From the NCBI GenBank assembly GCA_001443495.1, contig LDXR01000012.1:37117-101116 (forward strand): 64,000 bases of DNA, given 5' to 3'. Of the stretch, positions 33,774 to 41,785 are shown piece by piece. The notes beneath the pieces are model-generated. The model worked only from the letters and a program-made list of their open reading frames with translations, was not told where the DNA came from and did no database searches. Within the stretch, counting starts at the first letter, position 1. Each line of letters opens with the position of its first letter. Source of the DNA: a candidate division NC10 bacterium CSP1-5 (GTDB lineage Bacteria; Methylomirabilota; Methylomirabilia; Methylomirabilales; CSP1-5). Made by a program: the position numbers and the translations under genes.

Positions 33774-35009
33774 TCAAATGATCGAGGTGATGAGGAGCAA
33801 GATCGTGAGGACCGACATCAGGAAGGCCGTGCCCCAGCCGATCAGGTTCACGAGGGGGGAATTGACGGCCGCCCCCATGACCTCGCGGTCGTTGACGAGC
33901 TGGAGCACGATGACCAGGATGAACGGGAGGAGGATGCCGTTCAGGGTCTGGGAGAAGAACATGATCGGGATGAGGGGAAGGCCGGGCCAGAGGATGGTCG
34001 CGGCGCCCATCCCGATCATGACCAGATAGATGGCAAAAAATCCTGGTGCCTCAGCGGGCCGCCGATCGACGCCGGTGGTCCAGCCTAACGCCTCGCAGGC
34101 GGCATAGGCGGTGCTCAGGGGGAGTACGGCGGCCGAGAAGATCGAGGCATTGAGGAGGCCCAGGGCGAAGAGGAGGCTGGCGTAGCGTCCCCCGAAGGGC
34201 TCCAGGGCCCGGGCCGCATCCGCGGCGGTTTCGATCCGGACGCCGTGCGCGTGAAGCGTGGCCGCACACGCCACGATGATAAAGTAAGCCACACCCGTGG
34301 CCACGCAGGCCCCCAGGATCACATCGAGGCGGGCGTACTTGTACTCTTTCCATCGGAGTCCTTTGTCCACGGTAGAGGACTGCACGTAAAATTGCATCCA
34401 GGGCGTGATGGTGGTTCCGACGAGGGTGATCACCATGAGGAGATAGTCCTGGTCCATGTGGAAGGAGGGGCGGATCGTCTGCAACAACACCTCGCCCCAG
34501 GGAGGCGTGGCGAGGAAGGCAGAGATGACATAGAGCAGGTACAGCGCGCTCGCGATCAGGAACACGCGCTCGACTCTAGCGTAGGTGCCTTGGATCACGA
34601 GCCAGGCGACGAAGCAGGCAGTCAGGGGAACGGAGAGGAGCCGGGGGATGCCGAAGATCTCAAAGGCCGCCGCCGCGCCCGCAAATTCGGCAATGGTATT
34701 GGCCAGGTTGGCAAGGACGACGGTAGCAAGAATCAGGACGGCTGCGCGGACGCCGTAGCGCTCCCGAATCAGCTCCCCCAGGCCCTTGCCGGTCACCACG
34801 CCCATGCGACTCCCCATCTCCTGCACCACGGCGAGACTGATCGTGGTGAAGAAGAGGGTCCAGAGCAGGCTGTAGCCGTAGTGGGCGCCCGCCAGGGAAT
34901 AGGTGGCAATGCCACCGGCGTCCTGGTCCACGCTGGCCGTGATGATCCCCGGCCCCATGATCGACAAAAAGACGAGGAGCCGACGCTTGTGCCGGTAGGG
35001 CATTCGCAT
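33774..35009 (-). CDS. Nramp-family transporter with non-canonical metal site (NRMT-like)
   Basis: A protein of 411 residues with about 11 membrane helices. The helix-1 motif, DPGN in manganese/iron Nramps, here reads GIITASVDQDAGGIATYS, i.e. D-Q-D-A-G-G. In helix 6 the usual MPHN becomes ITPWMQFYVQSS, so the metal-selecting Met is replaced by Thr. Nramp-related magnesium transporters (NRMTs) also depart from these motifs. The gene upstream encodes a free MgtE-type magnesium sensor module, which supports magnesium or a related divalent ion as substrate (inference). Confidence 0.85.
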   Translation of the reverse strand: MRMPYRHKRRLLVFLSIMGPGIITASVDQDAGGIATYSLAGAHYGYSLLWTLFFTTISLAVVQEMGSRMGVVTGKGLGELIRERYGVRAAVLILATVVLANLANTIAEFAGAAAAFEIFGIPRLLSVPLTACFVAWLVIQGTYARVERVFLIASALYLLYVISAFLATPPWGEVLLQTIRPSFHMDQDYLLMVITLVGTTITPWMQFYVQSSTVDKGLRWKEYKYARLDVILGACVATGVAYFIIVACAATLHAHGVRIETAADAARALEPFGGRYASLLFALGLLNASIFSAAVLPLSTAYAACEALGWTTGVDRRPAEAPGFFAIYLVMIGMGAATILWPGLPLIPIMFFSQTLNGILLPFILVIVLQLVNDREVMGAAVNSPLVNLIGWGTAFLMSVLTILLLITSII

Positions 35010-35102
35010 GAAGCGCCTTGTTCCGCCCGGACCGCGGCGCTGGGGAGCGATCGTGCCCGTCGCCTTCCGAGCGGTCTGGAGGATCCTCCGGTTGAGAGCG
35101 CC

Positions 35103-36395
35103 CTAAATGTACTTTTTCGCCGCCCGCCGCTTCCATATCATTGGGATTAGATCGTTGAGCACGTCATCAACGGTCACGATCCCCTCAAGCCTCCCTTCCG
35201 CGTCCACCACCGGCAGGGCCATGAGGTTGTATTTCGAGAGGGTCTCGGCCACCTCTTGGATGGTAGCCTCGGATCTGACGGTGGCGAACTGGGTGACCAT
35301 GATCTCGTCCAGCCGCTGGTCTGCTTTGGCCACCAATAGCTCTCGCAGGCTCAGGACTCCCACGAGCCGCTCTGAGGGGTCGGTCACGTAGAAATAGTAG
35401 ATCGTCTCCGCCTCGTCCGCCACGGTCCGGAGCACCTCCAGGGCCTGGCTCACGGTGGGTTCAGGGCGCAGGGTCACGTATCCGGTGGTCATGAGTCCAC
35501 CGGCAGTGTCTTCTTCATGCTCCAGGAGTTCTGCCACATCCTCCGCCTCGGCCGGCTGCATCTCTTGGAGAAGCTCCTGAGCCTTGGCCTGCGAGAGGTC
35601 TCCCAGGACATCCGCGGCTTCATCCGGCTCCATCATCTCCAGGATGTCCGACGCCCGCTCTGGCTCGAGCATCTGGATGATTCCCGCCTGGACCTCGGGC
35701 TCGGTCTCTGTCAGGGCCTCGACCGCCGTCTCGGCGTCCAGGGCGTCGAGGATGACCGCTCGCTCGCTGGGGTTCAGTTCCTCCACGATATCGGCGATGT
35801 CCGCCGGGTGCAGCTGAGCCAGCTTGGTGTAGACGGCCTGCTTTCGGGCCCGGGTGAGTTCGGTCTCGATGGGCTCCACATGCTCCCAGGAGACGACATC
35901 CCTAGGAATCGTGATGCCAAAGGTGGAGACGATCGACCGGACGAGACCTTCGGCGAAGAGGCGGCGAAGCAAGCTGCGCATGCCGGCGAGCACCGCCAGC
36001 ACGTGGTAGCCCCCCTCTCGCCACTCGAGCTGCACATCGTTGACCCGGACGACACGCCAGCGATGGGTATCCATCACCTTCTTGTCCAGGATGTTTCTCC
36101 CGAGCGCCATCTCGTTTGCCTTGAGATCGCTCGGGATGAGTTCTTCGGTGGGCCGATCCAAGATCATGGTGGTCCCACCTGGGGTCACCGCTATCTCGGC
36201 GACGGCTTCCCAGGGGACGAGCAAGTCGCCCCCACTCGCCCGGGCGATGCTCAGCTTGCTCACCCGGGGATACATCCCTCGAAAGAGCACCACCAGGTCC
36301 TTCAGCGTTCCCACCTCTGCCCCGCGGCTATCCAGGACCGGCCGCCCTTGCACACGGGTCAGAATGGTGATCCGTTCCGCGGGTTCCTGAACCAT
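35103..36395 (-). CDS. Soluble MgtE-like sensor: PRC-barrel repeats, MgtE N domain, CBS pair
   Basis: A protein of 430 residues with no membrane helix. Residues 1-180 are two PRC-barrel-like units (GRPVLDSRGAEVGTLKDLVV and ILDKKVMDTHRWRVVRVNDV). Residues 195-310 are the acidic MgtE N-terminal superhelix (LAQLHPADIADIVEELNPSE and further E-rich repeats). Residues 310-430 are tandem CBS domains (MTTGYVTLRPEPTVSQALEV and MVTQFATVRSEATIQEV). The MgtE channel domain is missing. An Nramp-like transporter follows 93 bp downstream on the same strand, so the pair may be a split sensor and transporter. Confidence 0.88.
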   Translation of the reverse strand: MVQEPAERITILTRVQGRPVLDSRGAEVGTLKDLVVLFRGMYPRVSKLSIARASGGDLLVPWEAVAEIAVTPGGTTMILDRPTEELIPSDLKANEMALGRNILDKKVMDTHRWRVVRVNDVQLEWREGGYHVLAVLAGMRSLLRRLFAEGLVRSIVSTFGITIPRDVVSWEHVEPIETELTRARKQAVYTKLAQLHPADIADIVEELNPSERAVILDALDAETAVEALTETEPEVQAGIIQMLEPERASDILEMMEPDEAADVLGDLSQAKAQELLQEMQPAEAEDVAELLEHEEDTAGGLMTTGYVTLRPEPTVSQALEVLRTVADEAETIYYFYVTDPSERLVGVLSLRELLVAKADQRLDEIMVTQFATVRSEATIQEVAETLSKYNLMALPVVDAEGRLEGIVTVDDVLNDLIPMIWKRRAAKKYI

Positions 36396-36469
36396 ACTGA
36401 TTGCTCCTACCTGGGCTTACATAGTACCGAAGAGAGGGACGGTGTCAACGCGAATCCACGCCCACGACC

Positions 36470-36504
36470 GGGTGTTGGGTGTTCGGTATTGGGTGTTAGG
36501 ATGG
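36470..36504. repeat. 7-bp-period tandem repeat
   Basis: GGGTGTT, GGGTGTT, CGGTATT, GGGTGTT and AGGATGG run head to tail, upstream of the Mut7-C gene. No inverted arm is seen nearby. Confidence 0.65.
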
Positions 36505-36568
36505 CAAGACCCCCTGTTCAGGACCGGGGTGGTGTGCTATGGTGATGGCTTGGTGAGGGGGTTCGGCC

Positions 36569-37036
36569 ATGGATGCGGGGGATGCACGCTTCATCGCGGA
36601 CAGCATGCTGGGCAGGCTGGCCACGTGGCTCCGCATCCTGGGGTACGACACCCTGTATTTCCGGGATGCCCAGGACGGTCGGCTCGTCGCCCTTGCGCGG
36701 CGCGAGGGGCGGATCCTCCTGACGCGGGATACGCGACTCCTCATGCGGCGGCGTCTCTGCCCGATGCTCTTTGTCCGCCATGATCGGGTGTGGGAGCAGC
36801 TGAGACAGGTGGCCGGCGAGCTCGGGCTCAGCATGGGACCGCGGCTGGGGAGCCGGTGTCTGCGCTGTAATCGATCCCTCGCCCCCCTCGCGAAGGCCCG
36901 TGCCGCGGGACGGGTCCCGGAGTACATCTTTCGCCATCATGACGTCTTCCTTCATTGTGAGGGGTGCGGCCGGGTCTTTTGGGGCGGGACGCACCTCACG
37001 CACATGGAGGAGACGGTGCGGGCCCTATGCGGGTGA
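36569..37036 (+). CDS. Mut7-C RNase domain protein
   Basis: A protein of 155 residues. The N-terminal PIN-like Mut7-C fold shows ARFIADSMLGRLATWLRILGYDT and RILLTRDTRLL, with conserved acidic residues. A C-terminal zinc ribbon has CLRC and CEGC cysteine pairs. This is a predicted ribonuclease. GAGGGGG precedes the ATG, and the 3' end overlaps the fmt start by ten bases, suggesting an operon with fmt and rsmB. Confidence 0.88.
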   Translation: MDAGDARFIADSMLGRLATWLRILGYDTLYFRDAQDGRLVALARREGRILLTRDTRLLMRRRLCPMLFVRHDRVWEQLRQVAGELGLSMGPRLGSRCLRCNRSLAPLAKARAAGRVPEYIFRHHDVFLHCEGCGRVFWGGTHLTHMEETVRALCG

Positions 37037-38019
37037 TCTTCATGGGGACGCCGGCATTCGCCGTCTCCTCGCTCACCCGCCTCCTTCAGGCGGGGCACGA
37101 GGTAATGCTGGTCGTGACCCAGCCGGACCGCCCTGCCGGCCGGGGGAAAGTGCTCCGCACGCCGGCCGTCAAGCGGGCGGCCGAGGCGGCGGGCCTTTCC
37201 GTGATCCAGCCGGTGAAGATCAGAGACGCAGAGGTGGCGGGCCGCCTCCGACGGGTGAGACCCGAAGTGCTGGTGGTGGTCGCCTTTGGCCAGCTCCTCC
37301 CCCGAGCGATCCTCGACATTCCCCCACAGGGATGCCTCAATGTCCATGCATCCCTGCTCCCGAAGTACCGCGGGCCGGCCCCCATCCCCTGGGCGCTGAT
37401 TCGGGGGGAGACGGTGACGGGCGTGACGATCATGGAGATCGTCGAGGCCCTGGACGCCGGACCGATCCTGCTCCAGCGGACGATCCCGATCGCCGCAGAG
37501 GATACCGCGGGAACCCTGGAGGATCGTCTGGCACCTCTGGGGGCCGAGGCACTCATCGAGACGTTACGCGCCGTGGAGCGCGGGGAAGTGACGAAGAGTC
37601 CACAGAACGAAGCCGAGGCCACCTACGCGCCGAGGCTTCCTCCGGACATCGGGCGTCTCGAGTGGTCCCGAAGCGCAGGTGATCTCTGGAACCTGGTCCG
37701 GGGCCTCGCGCCCCAGCCCGGGGCCCACACCTTCTACCGTGGCCGACTGGTGCGGGTTCTCGGGGCGGAGCCGCTGCCCGGCGACCATCCACCGCGTGCG
37801 GGCACCATCGTTTCAGTGCGCAAGGGGATGGGGGTCGAGGTGGCGACGGGCCAGGGGACGCTTCTCCTCACCCGGCTGCAGCCGGAGGGGAGGCGGGTCA
37901 TGACGGCCGAGGAGTTTTCCCGTGGCTATCGCGCGGAGGTGGGGAGTGCCTTCGTCTCCACCCGGGAGGAATCCACGACGCCTCGCCCTGGAAATTCTCG
38001 TCCGGGTCGAGCGGGATAA
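37027..38019 (+). CDS. fmt: Methionyl-tRNA formyltransferase
   Basis: A protein of 330 residues. It starts MRVIFMGTPAFAVSSLTRLL, and the catalytic region reads LNVHASLLPKYRGPAPIPWALI with the essential Asn-His. The C-terminal OB-like domain includes GTIVSVRKGMGVEV. It formylates initiator Met-tRNA. The last 74 bases overlap the proposed rsmB start; the final 20 residues (STTPRPGNSRPGRAG) are unconserved and may be an extension produced by the overlap. Confidence 0.95.
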   Translation: MRVIFMGTPAFAVSSLTRLLQAGHEVMLVVTQPDRPAGRGKVLRTPAVKRAAEAAGLSVIQPVKIRDAEVAGRLRRVRPEVLVVVAFGQLLPRAILDIPPQGCLNVHASLLPKYRGPAPIPWALIRGETVTGVTIMEIVEALDAGPILLQRTIPIAAEDTAGTLEDRLAPLGAEALIETLRAVERGEVTKSPQNEAEATYAPRLPPDIGRLEWSRSAGDLWNLVRGLAPQPGAHTFYRGRLVRVLGAEPLPGDHPPRAGTIVSVRKGMGVEVATGQGTLLLTRLQPEGRRVMTAEEFSRGYRAEVGSAFVSTREESTTPRPGNSRPGRAG

Positions 38020-39289
38020 GGCGTACGCGAATGTCCTTCTGGACGCCCGGCTCAGGCGGCAGAGGCTGGCACCTCGCGACCGGGGTCTGGCGACGGAGCT
38101 CACCTACGGGGTCCTGCGCCATCGCGGGACGATTGACTTTCTCCTGTCACGCGTCCTGGATCGGCCGCTGCAGGCGGTCGATCTCGACGTGAGGAATCTC
38201 CTGAGGCTCGGGGCCTACCAGCTCTTTTATCTGACCAAGGTCCCGGGATACGCGGCGGTCCACGAGACGGTCCGGCTGGCCCGGCGCGGGACGGAGACCT
38301 TCGTCAACGCCATTCTGCGGGCCTCGACGCGACGCGGTCCGCTCAGGGAAGAGGAGCTGCCCGAAGACCCGGTCCTGCGATACTCGGTCCGGCATTCCCA
38401 CCCCGCCTGGCTGGTGGAGCGATGGCTGAAACAATTGGGGGAAGAGGCGCGGCAGCTCATGGAGGCCAACAACCGGACTCCCCATGTCGCAATCGGGTGG
38501 AACCCCCTCCGGGGAAGTGTGGCGGAGGTCGAGCGCCTTCTCACCAGGGCGGGGGCGGAGTGGGAGGCGAGTCCCTGGGTGCCGAATGCGTATCGGGTCC
38601 GGAATGCGGGAAATCTGCTCGCCGGTGGGGGAAGGGAACGAGGGGTGTTCTGGGTGATGGATGAGGCGGCCGCGCTGGTCGTGCAGGTCTTGGATCCGCA
38701 ACCGGGGGAGCGGGTCCTCGACGTCTGCGCGGGAGGTGGCGGCAAGGCGACGCTGGCCGCCATGCTGATGCAGAACCGAGGCGAGGTGGCAGCCCTCGAT
38801 CTGAGCCCCCGCGCGCTCCGACGCCTGCAGGATGGGGTGCGGCGCCTCGGCACGACCATCGTGAGTCCGGTGCGAGGAGACGCCCGCGAGGCGGCGGGGC
38901 ATTTCCGGAAATGGGCAGACCGGGTCCTGGTCGATGCCCCGTGTACAGGCCTGGGCACGGTCCGGCGGCGCCCGGAGATCCGGTGGCATCGGGAGCCGGC
39001 GGATATCACCCGGCTTGCCGAGCTTCAGAGCGCGATCATGGATGGGGTGGCGGACTGCGTCCGCACTGGCGGTGCGCTGGTATATGCGGTGTGCAGCCAT
39101 GAGCCGGAGGAGGGAGCGGACGTCGTCGCACAGTTCTTGACCCGGCATCCGGACTTCTCCCACGAGGACAACCTGCCGGCTTTCTTCCGAGGGGCGAGAA
39201 GCACGCTGGTGACCGGGGGGCATGTCGCCACCTGGCCGCATCGGCATGAGACCGACGGGTTCTTTGTCGGCCGGCTCCGTCGGCACTGA
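37946..39289 (+). CDS. rsmB: 16S rRNA (cytosine-967-C5)-methyltransferase
   Basis: A protein of 447 residues. N-terminal NusB-like domain (RRLALEILVRVERDKAYANVLLD), then the Rossmann methyltransferase: GERVLDVCAGGGGKATLAA as SAM site, catalytic motif IV VDAPCTGLGTVRRRPEIRW and motif VI VYAVCSHEPEEG, the two RsmB cysteines. GTG 37946 was chosen because GGAGGT lies five bases before it and the conserved N-terminus begins soon after; GTG 37922 is the alternative. It overlaps fmt. Confidence 0.93.
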   Translation: MPSSPPGRNPRRLALEILVRVERDKAYANVLLDARLRRQRLAPRDRGLATELTYGVLRHRGTIDFLLSRVLDRPLQAVDLDVRNLLRLGAYQLFYLTKVPGYAAVHETVRLARRGTETFVNAILRASTRRGPLREEELPEDPVLRYSVRHSHPAWLVERWLKQLGEEARQLMEANNRTPHVAIGWNPLRGSVAEVERLLTRAGAEWEASPWVPNAYRVRNAGNLLAGGGRERGVFWVMDEAAALVVQVLDPQPGERVLDVCAGGGGKATLAAMLMQNRGEVAALDLSPRALRRLQDGVRRLGTTIVSPVRGDAREAAGHFRKWADRVLVDAPCTGLGTVRRRPEIRWHREPADITRLAELQSAIMDGVADCVRTGGALVYAVCSHEPEEGADVVAQFLTRHPDFSHEDNLPAFFRGARSTLVTGGHVATWPHRHETDGFFVGRLRRH

Positions 39290-39306
39290 GGGTCGAGGGA
39301 ATCACC

Positions 39307-40014
39307 ATGTGGTCGAAGACCGTCCTGCGGATCTCCGGGATCGGGGTCGGGCTCTTCCTGTTGTCCGTCCTCTCCGGCTACATCGCCATGAATCTCTCCA
39401 TGGAGCGGGACCGGATCGAGGTCCCGGTCGTGATCGGCTTGGAGCTGAAGGAGGCGGCCCGCCAGCTCCGGATCGTGGGGCTGCAGCCCCGGATGGCCGG
39501 TGAGGAGTACCATGGGGCCTTCCCGAAGGGTGCGGTGGTCCGCCAGATCCCGTCCGGCGGATCGCGTGTCCGCAGGAACGTCGAGGTCCGCCTCGCTATC
39601 AGTAAGGGAAGCGATGAGACGCTCGCCCCGGACATTACGGGCCAGCCCCTCCCGCAGGCGCAGCGGCTCTTGGCGGAGCAGGGTCTGCTCCTCGGGCCTA
39701 CCGCCAAGGTGCACACGAGCCTGCCGACGGGCGTGGTGATCGCGCAGGATCCGTCGGCCGGTTTCCCGACGCGGCGGGGGAGTGCGGTGAGCGTGCTGAT
39801 CAGCCTGGGGGAGGAAGACCGCTTCTATGTGATGCCCAACCTGGTCGGGCAGGGGGAGGAAGAGGCCGTCGCCATCCTGAAGGAGATGGGCATTGAGCCT
39901 CGGGTGACCTACCAGTCCTTCCCCGCTCAGGCCCGACGGGTGGTGCTCCAAGAGCCCTTGTTCGGGACGCGGATCAAAGAAAAAGAGGAGGTGTCGCTCG
40001 TCGTCGCCGAGTAG
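39307..40014 (+). CDS. PASTA-domain membrane protein
   Basis: A protein of 235 residues: one N-terminal helix (ISGIGVGLFLLSVLSGYIAM), then three PASTA repeats, each with a P-x-x-x-G pattern (VPVVIGLELKEAARQLRIVG, APDITGQPLPQAQRLLAEQG, MPNLVGQGEEEAVAILKEMG). PASTA domains bind muropeptides or beta-lactams. There is no kinase or penicillin-binding domain, so it is a stand-alone sensor or scaffold at the cell wall. It sits in a gene run that also holds rpe and an M23 peptidase. Confidence 0.87.
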   Translation: MWSKTVLRISGIGVGLFLLSVLSGYIAMNLSMERDRIEVPVVIGLELKEAARQLRIVGLQPRMAGEEYHGAFPKGAVVRQIPSGGSRVRRNVEVRLAISKGSDETLAPDITGQPLPQAQRLLAEQGLLLGPTAKVHTSLPTGVVIAQDPSAGFPTRRGSAVSVLISLGEEDRFYVMPNLVGQGEEEAVAILKEMGIEPRVTYQSFPAQARRVVLQEPLFGTRIKEKEEVSLVVAE

Positions 40015-40132
40015 GGTTCATAGTTCACGGTTCATGGTTCATAGTCGGAGAGAACAAGTTCATGGTTGACGGTTCATGGTTCATCGTCCCAGATTCCGAC
40101 CCTACCATGAACCCTGAACTCTGAACGACGAA
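40015..40132. repeat. 7-bp-period repeat with inverted arms, two left arms
   Basis: Left arms at 40015-40042 (GGTTCAT, AGTTCAC, GGTTCAT, GGTTCAT) and 40057-40084 (AGTTCAT, GGTTGAC, GGTTCAT, GGTTCAT). The right arm at 40105-40132 has CCATGAA, CCCTGAA, CTCTGAA and CGACGAA. It is the largest of the GGTTCAT family loci and could form alternative hairpins. It lies between the PASTA gene and rpe. Confidence 0.75.
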
Positions 40133-40148
40133 CGCCCCGGAGGGGAAC

Positions 40149-40808
40149 ATGGCCAAGATCGCACCGGCAGTCCTCCTGGTAGACTATGGCCGCCTGGCGG
40201 AGGAGATCCTCGCGGTCGAGCAGGAGGCTGACCTGTTCCACTTCGACGTGATGGACGGCCACTTCGTCCCCGTGATCAGCTACGGGGCGGACGTGATTCG
40301 GTCCCTGCGCCCCCGGACGGCGGTTCCCTTCGATGTGCACCTGATGGTGGAGTACCCCGAGCGGTACATCGCGGAGTTCGCCAAGGCCGGGAGTGACTGT
40401 CTGACGGTCCATGCCGAGGTCTGTCCGCACCTCGACCGAACCATCCGGCAGATCAAGGCAACGGGCACCAGGGCCGGGGTGGCTCTCAATCCCTCCACCC
40501 CCCTCGACACCCTCGATCCCGTGATCCGCGATCTCGATCTCGTCGTCTTGATGTCCGTGAACCCCGGCTTCGGGGGTCAGGGGTTCATCCCCCACGTGGA
40601 ACAAAAGGTGGAAGAGATGCGGCGACGGCTCGATGCGCTCAAGCTCCGCTGCGAGCTCGAGGTGGATGGGGGGATCAAGGCCGAGAACTGCGCCAGGATC
40701 GCCAAGGCAGGGGCATCCATCCTCGTGGCGGGCTCGGCTGTCTTTCAAAGTCCCGATCCGGTCGCGGCCATTCGACAGATGAAACGCCTGGCGAATCCAT
40801 CCGCCTGA
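40149..40808 (+). CDS. rpe: Ribulose-phosphate 3-epimerase
   Basis: A protein of 219 residues, a TIM barrel. APAVLLVDYGRLAEEI opens it. Metal and catalytic residues appear in FHFDVMDGHFVP (the His and Asp), DVHLMVEYP and LEVDGGIKAENC. The VNPGFGGQGFIPH loop is diagnostic. It links the pentose phosphate pathway and the Calvin cycle by interconverting ribulose 5-phosphate and xylulose 5-phosphate. GGAGGGG lies upstream of the ATG. Confidence 0.96.
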   Translation: MAKIAPAVLLVDYGRLAEEILAVEQEADLFHFDVMDGHFVPVISYGADVIRSLRPRTAVPFDVHLMVEYPERYIAEFAKAGSDCLTVHAEVCPHLDRTIRQIKATGTRAGVALNPSTPLDTLDPVIRDLDLVVLMSVNPGFGGQGFIPHVEQKVEEMRRRLDALKLRCELEVDGGIKAENCARIAKAGASILVAGSAVFQSPDPVAAIRQMKRLANPSA

Positions 40809-40827
40809 GCGGGGCAGGGAGGACGTA

Positions 40828-41736
40828 GTGGAAGGAGGCATCCCGACGCGGTCCCGAGGGACCGTGACGAGGCAACTGCGGGTGAGTCTCCCCCTCGGCC
40901 TCCTGGTTCTGGTGCACCCCCTGGGGGTGGGGGCGGATCTCCAGGTGAAGCTCCCCGAGAAGCCGGTCGTGCAGGGCGACCTTCGGGGTCTCCGGGTCAC
41001 GGCGGCCGAGCCGCTCATCGGGCTCGAGGCGCGCTTCCGGGGCCTGAGCCTCCCCGCGCCTCCGGGAGGAGGAGCGTACACCATCCTCCTCGCGGTGGAC
41101 CTCGAAACCCCACCCGGCCCTCATCCGGTCGAGGTGAAGGCCCAGGGAAGGTCTGGACAGCGGTATCACCGCCGGGTCCAGATCACGGTGGCGGACGGTC
41201 GATTTCCGCTGCAGCATCTCACACTCCCCAAGGCGCTGGTCGATCTCGATGCGGAAACCCTCGAACGGGTTCGCCGGGAGGAGGCGGTGCTGACGTCGGT
41301 CTGGGAGACGTGGAAAGGGGAACCGTACTGGTCGCACGCCTTCATCGCGCCCCTCGAGGGGATGCTGCAAGTCAGTAGCGTATTCGGGCTCCGGCGGATC
41401 ATCAACGGTCAGTCCCGCAGCCCCCATACCGGCGTCGATTTCGAGGCAGCAGCCGGCACACCGGTCCGGGCGAGTAACCGCGGCGTGGTGGCCTATGCCG
41501 GTGAGCTGTTCTTCAGCGGCAACTCGGTGATCGTCCACCATGGGGGCGGGCTCTTCACCATGTACTATCACCTGCAGGGATATCGGGTGGCGGTTGGGCA
41601 AGAGCTCGCCAGGGGAGACATCCTCGGTTGGGTCGGGGCGACCGGGCGGGTCACCGGCCCCCACCTGCACTGGGGGGGGCGCCTTCAGGGGGCGCGTTTC
41701 AATCCAGAGCGCTTGCTCCAGCTTGCTCTCCCCTGA
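40828..41736 (+). CDS. Catalytically complete M23-family peptidase
   Basis: A protein of 302 residues with a signal-like N-terminus, a beta-rich middle region and a C-terminal LytM domain. The zinc motifs are intact: HTGVDFEAAAGTPV (HxxxD) and GPHLHWGG (HxH), with YYHLQG between. In contrast to the EnvC-like protein in this window, it should hydrolyse peptidoglycan cross-links. The gene is convergent with murE. Confidence 0.92.
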   Translation: MEGGIPTRSRGTVTRQLRVSLPLGLLVLVHPLGVGADLQVKLPEKPVVQGDLRGLRVTAAEPLIGLEARFRGLSLPAPPGGGAYTILLAVDLETPPGPHPVEVKAQGRSGQRYHRRVQITVADGRFPLQHLTLPKALVDLDAETLERVRREEAVLTSVWETWKGEPYWSHAFIAPLEGMLQVSSVFGLRRIINGQSRSPHTGVDFEAAAGTPVRASNRGVVAYAGELFFSGNSVIVHHGGGLFTMYYHLQGYRVAVGQELARGDILGWVGATGRVTGPHLHWGGRLQGARFNPERLLQLALP

Positions 41737-41785
41737 ACCTCCCCATCACTGGAGATCTCTCCGCCCTGCCGCTCTGTGTCCAAAT

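Noticed and set aside
33681-34088. Plus-strand reading with a good SD (AGGAG) and ATG beside the Fic operator
   Set aside because: From 33774 it is purely antisense to the Nramp-like gene and is Asp/Glu/His-rich with no family features.
21312-40132. CRISPR-like appearance of the repeat loci
   Set aside because: Units are 7-9 bp without unique spacers of constant length, and no cas genes are present.
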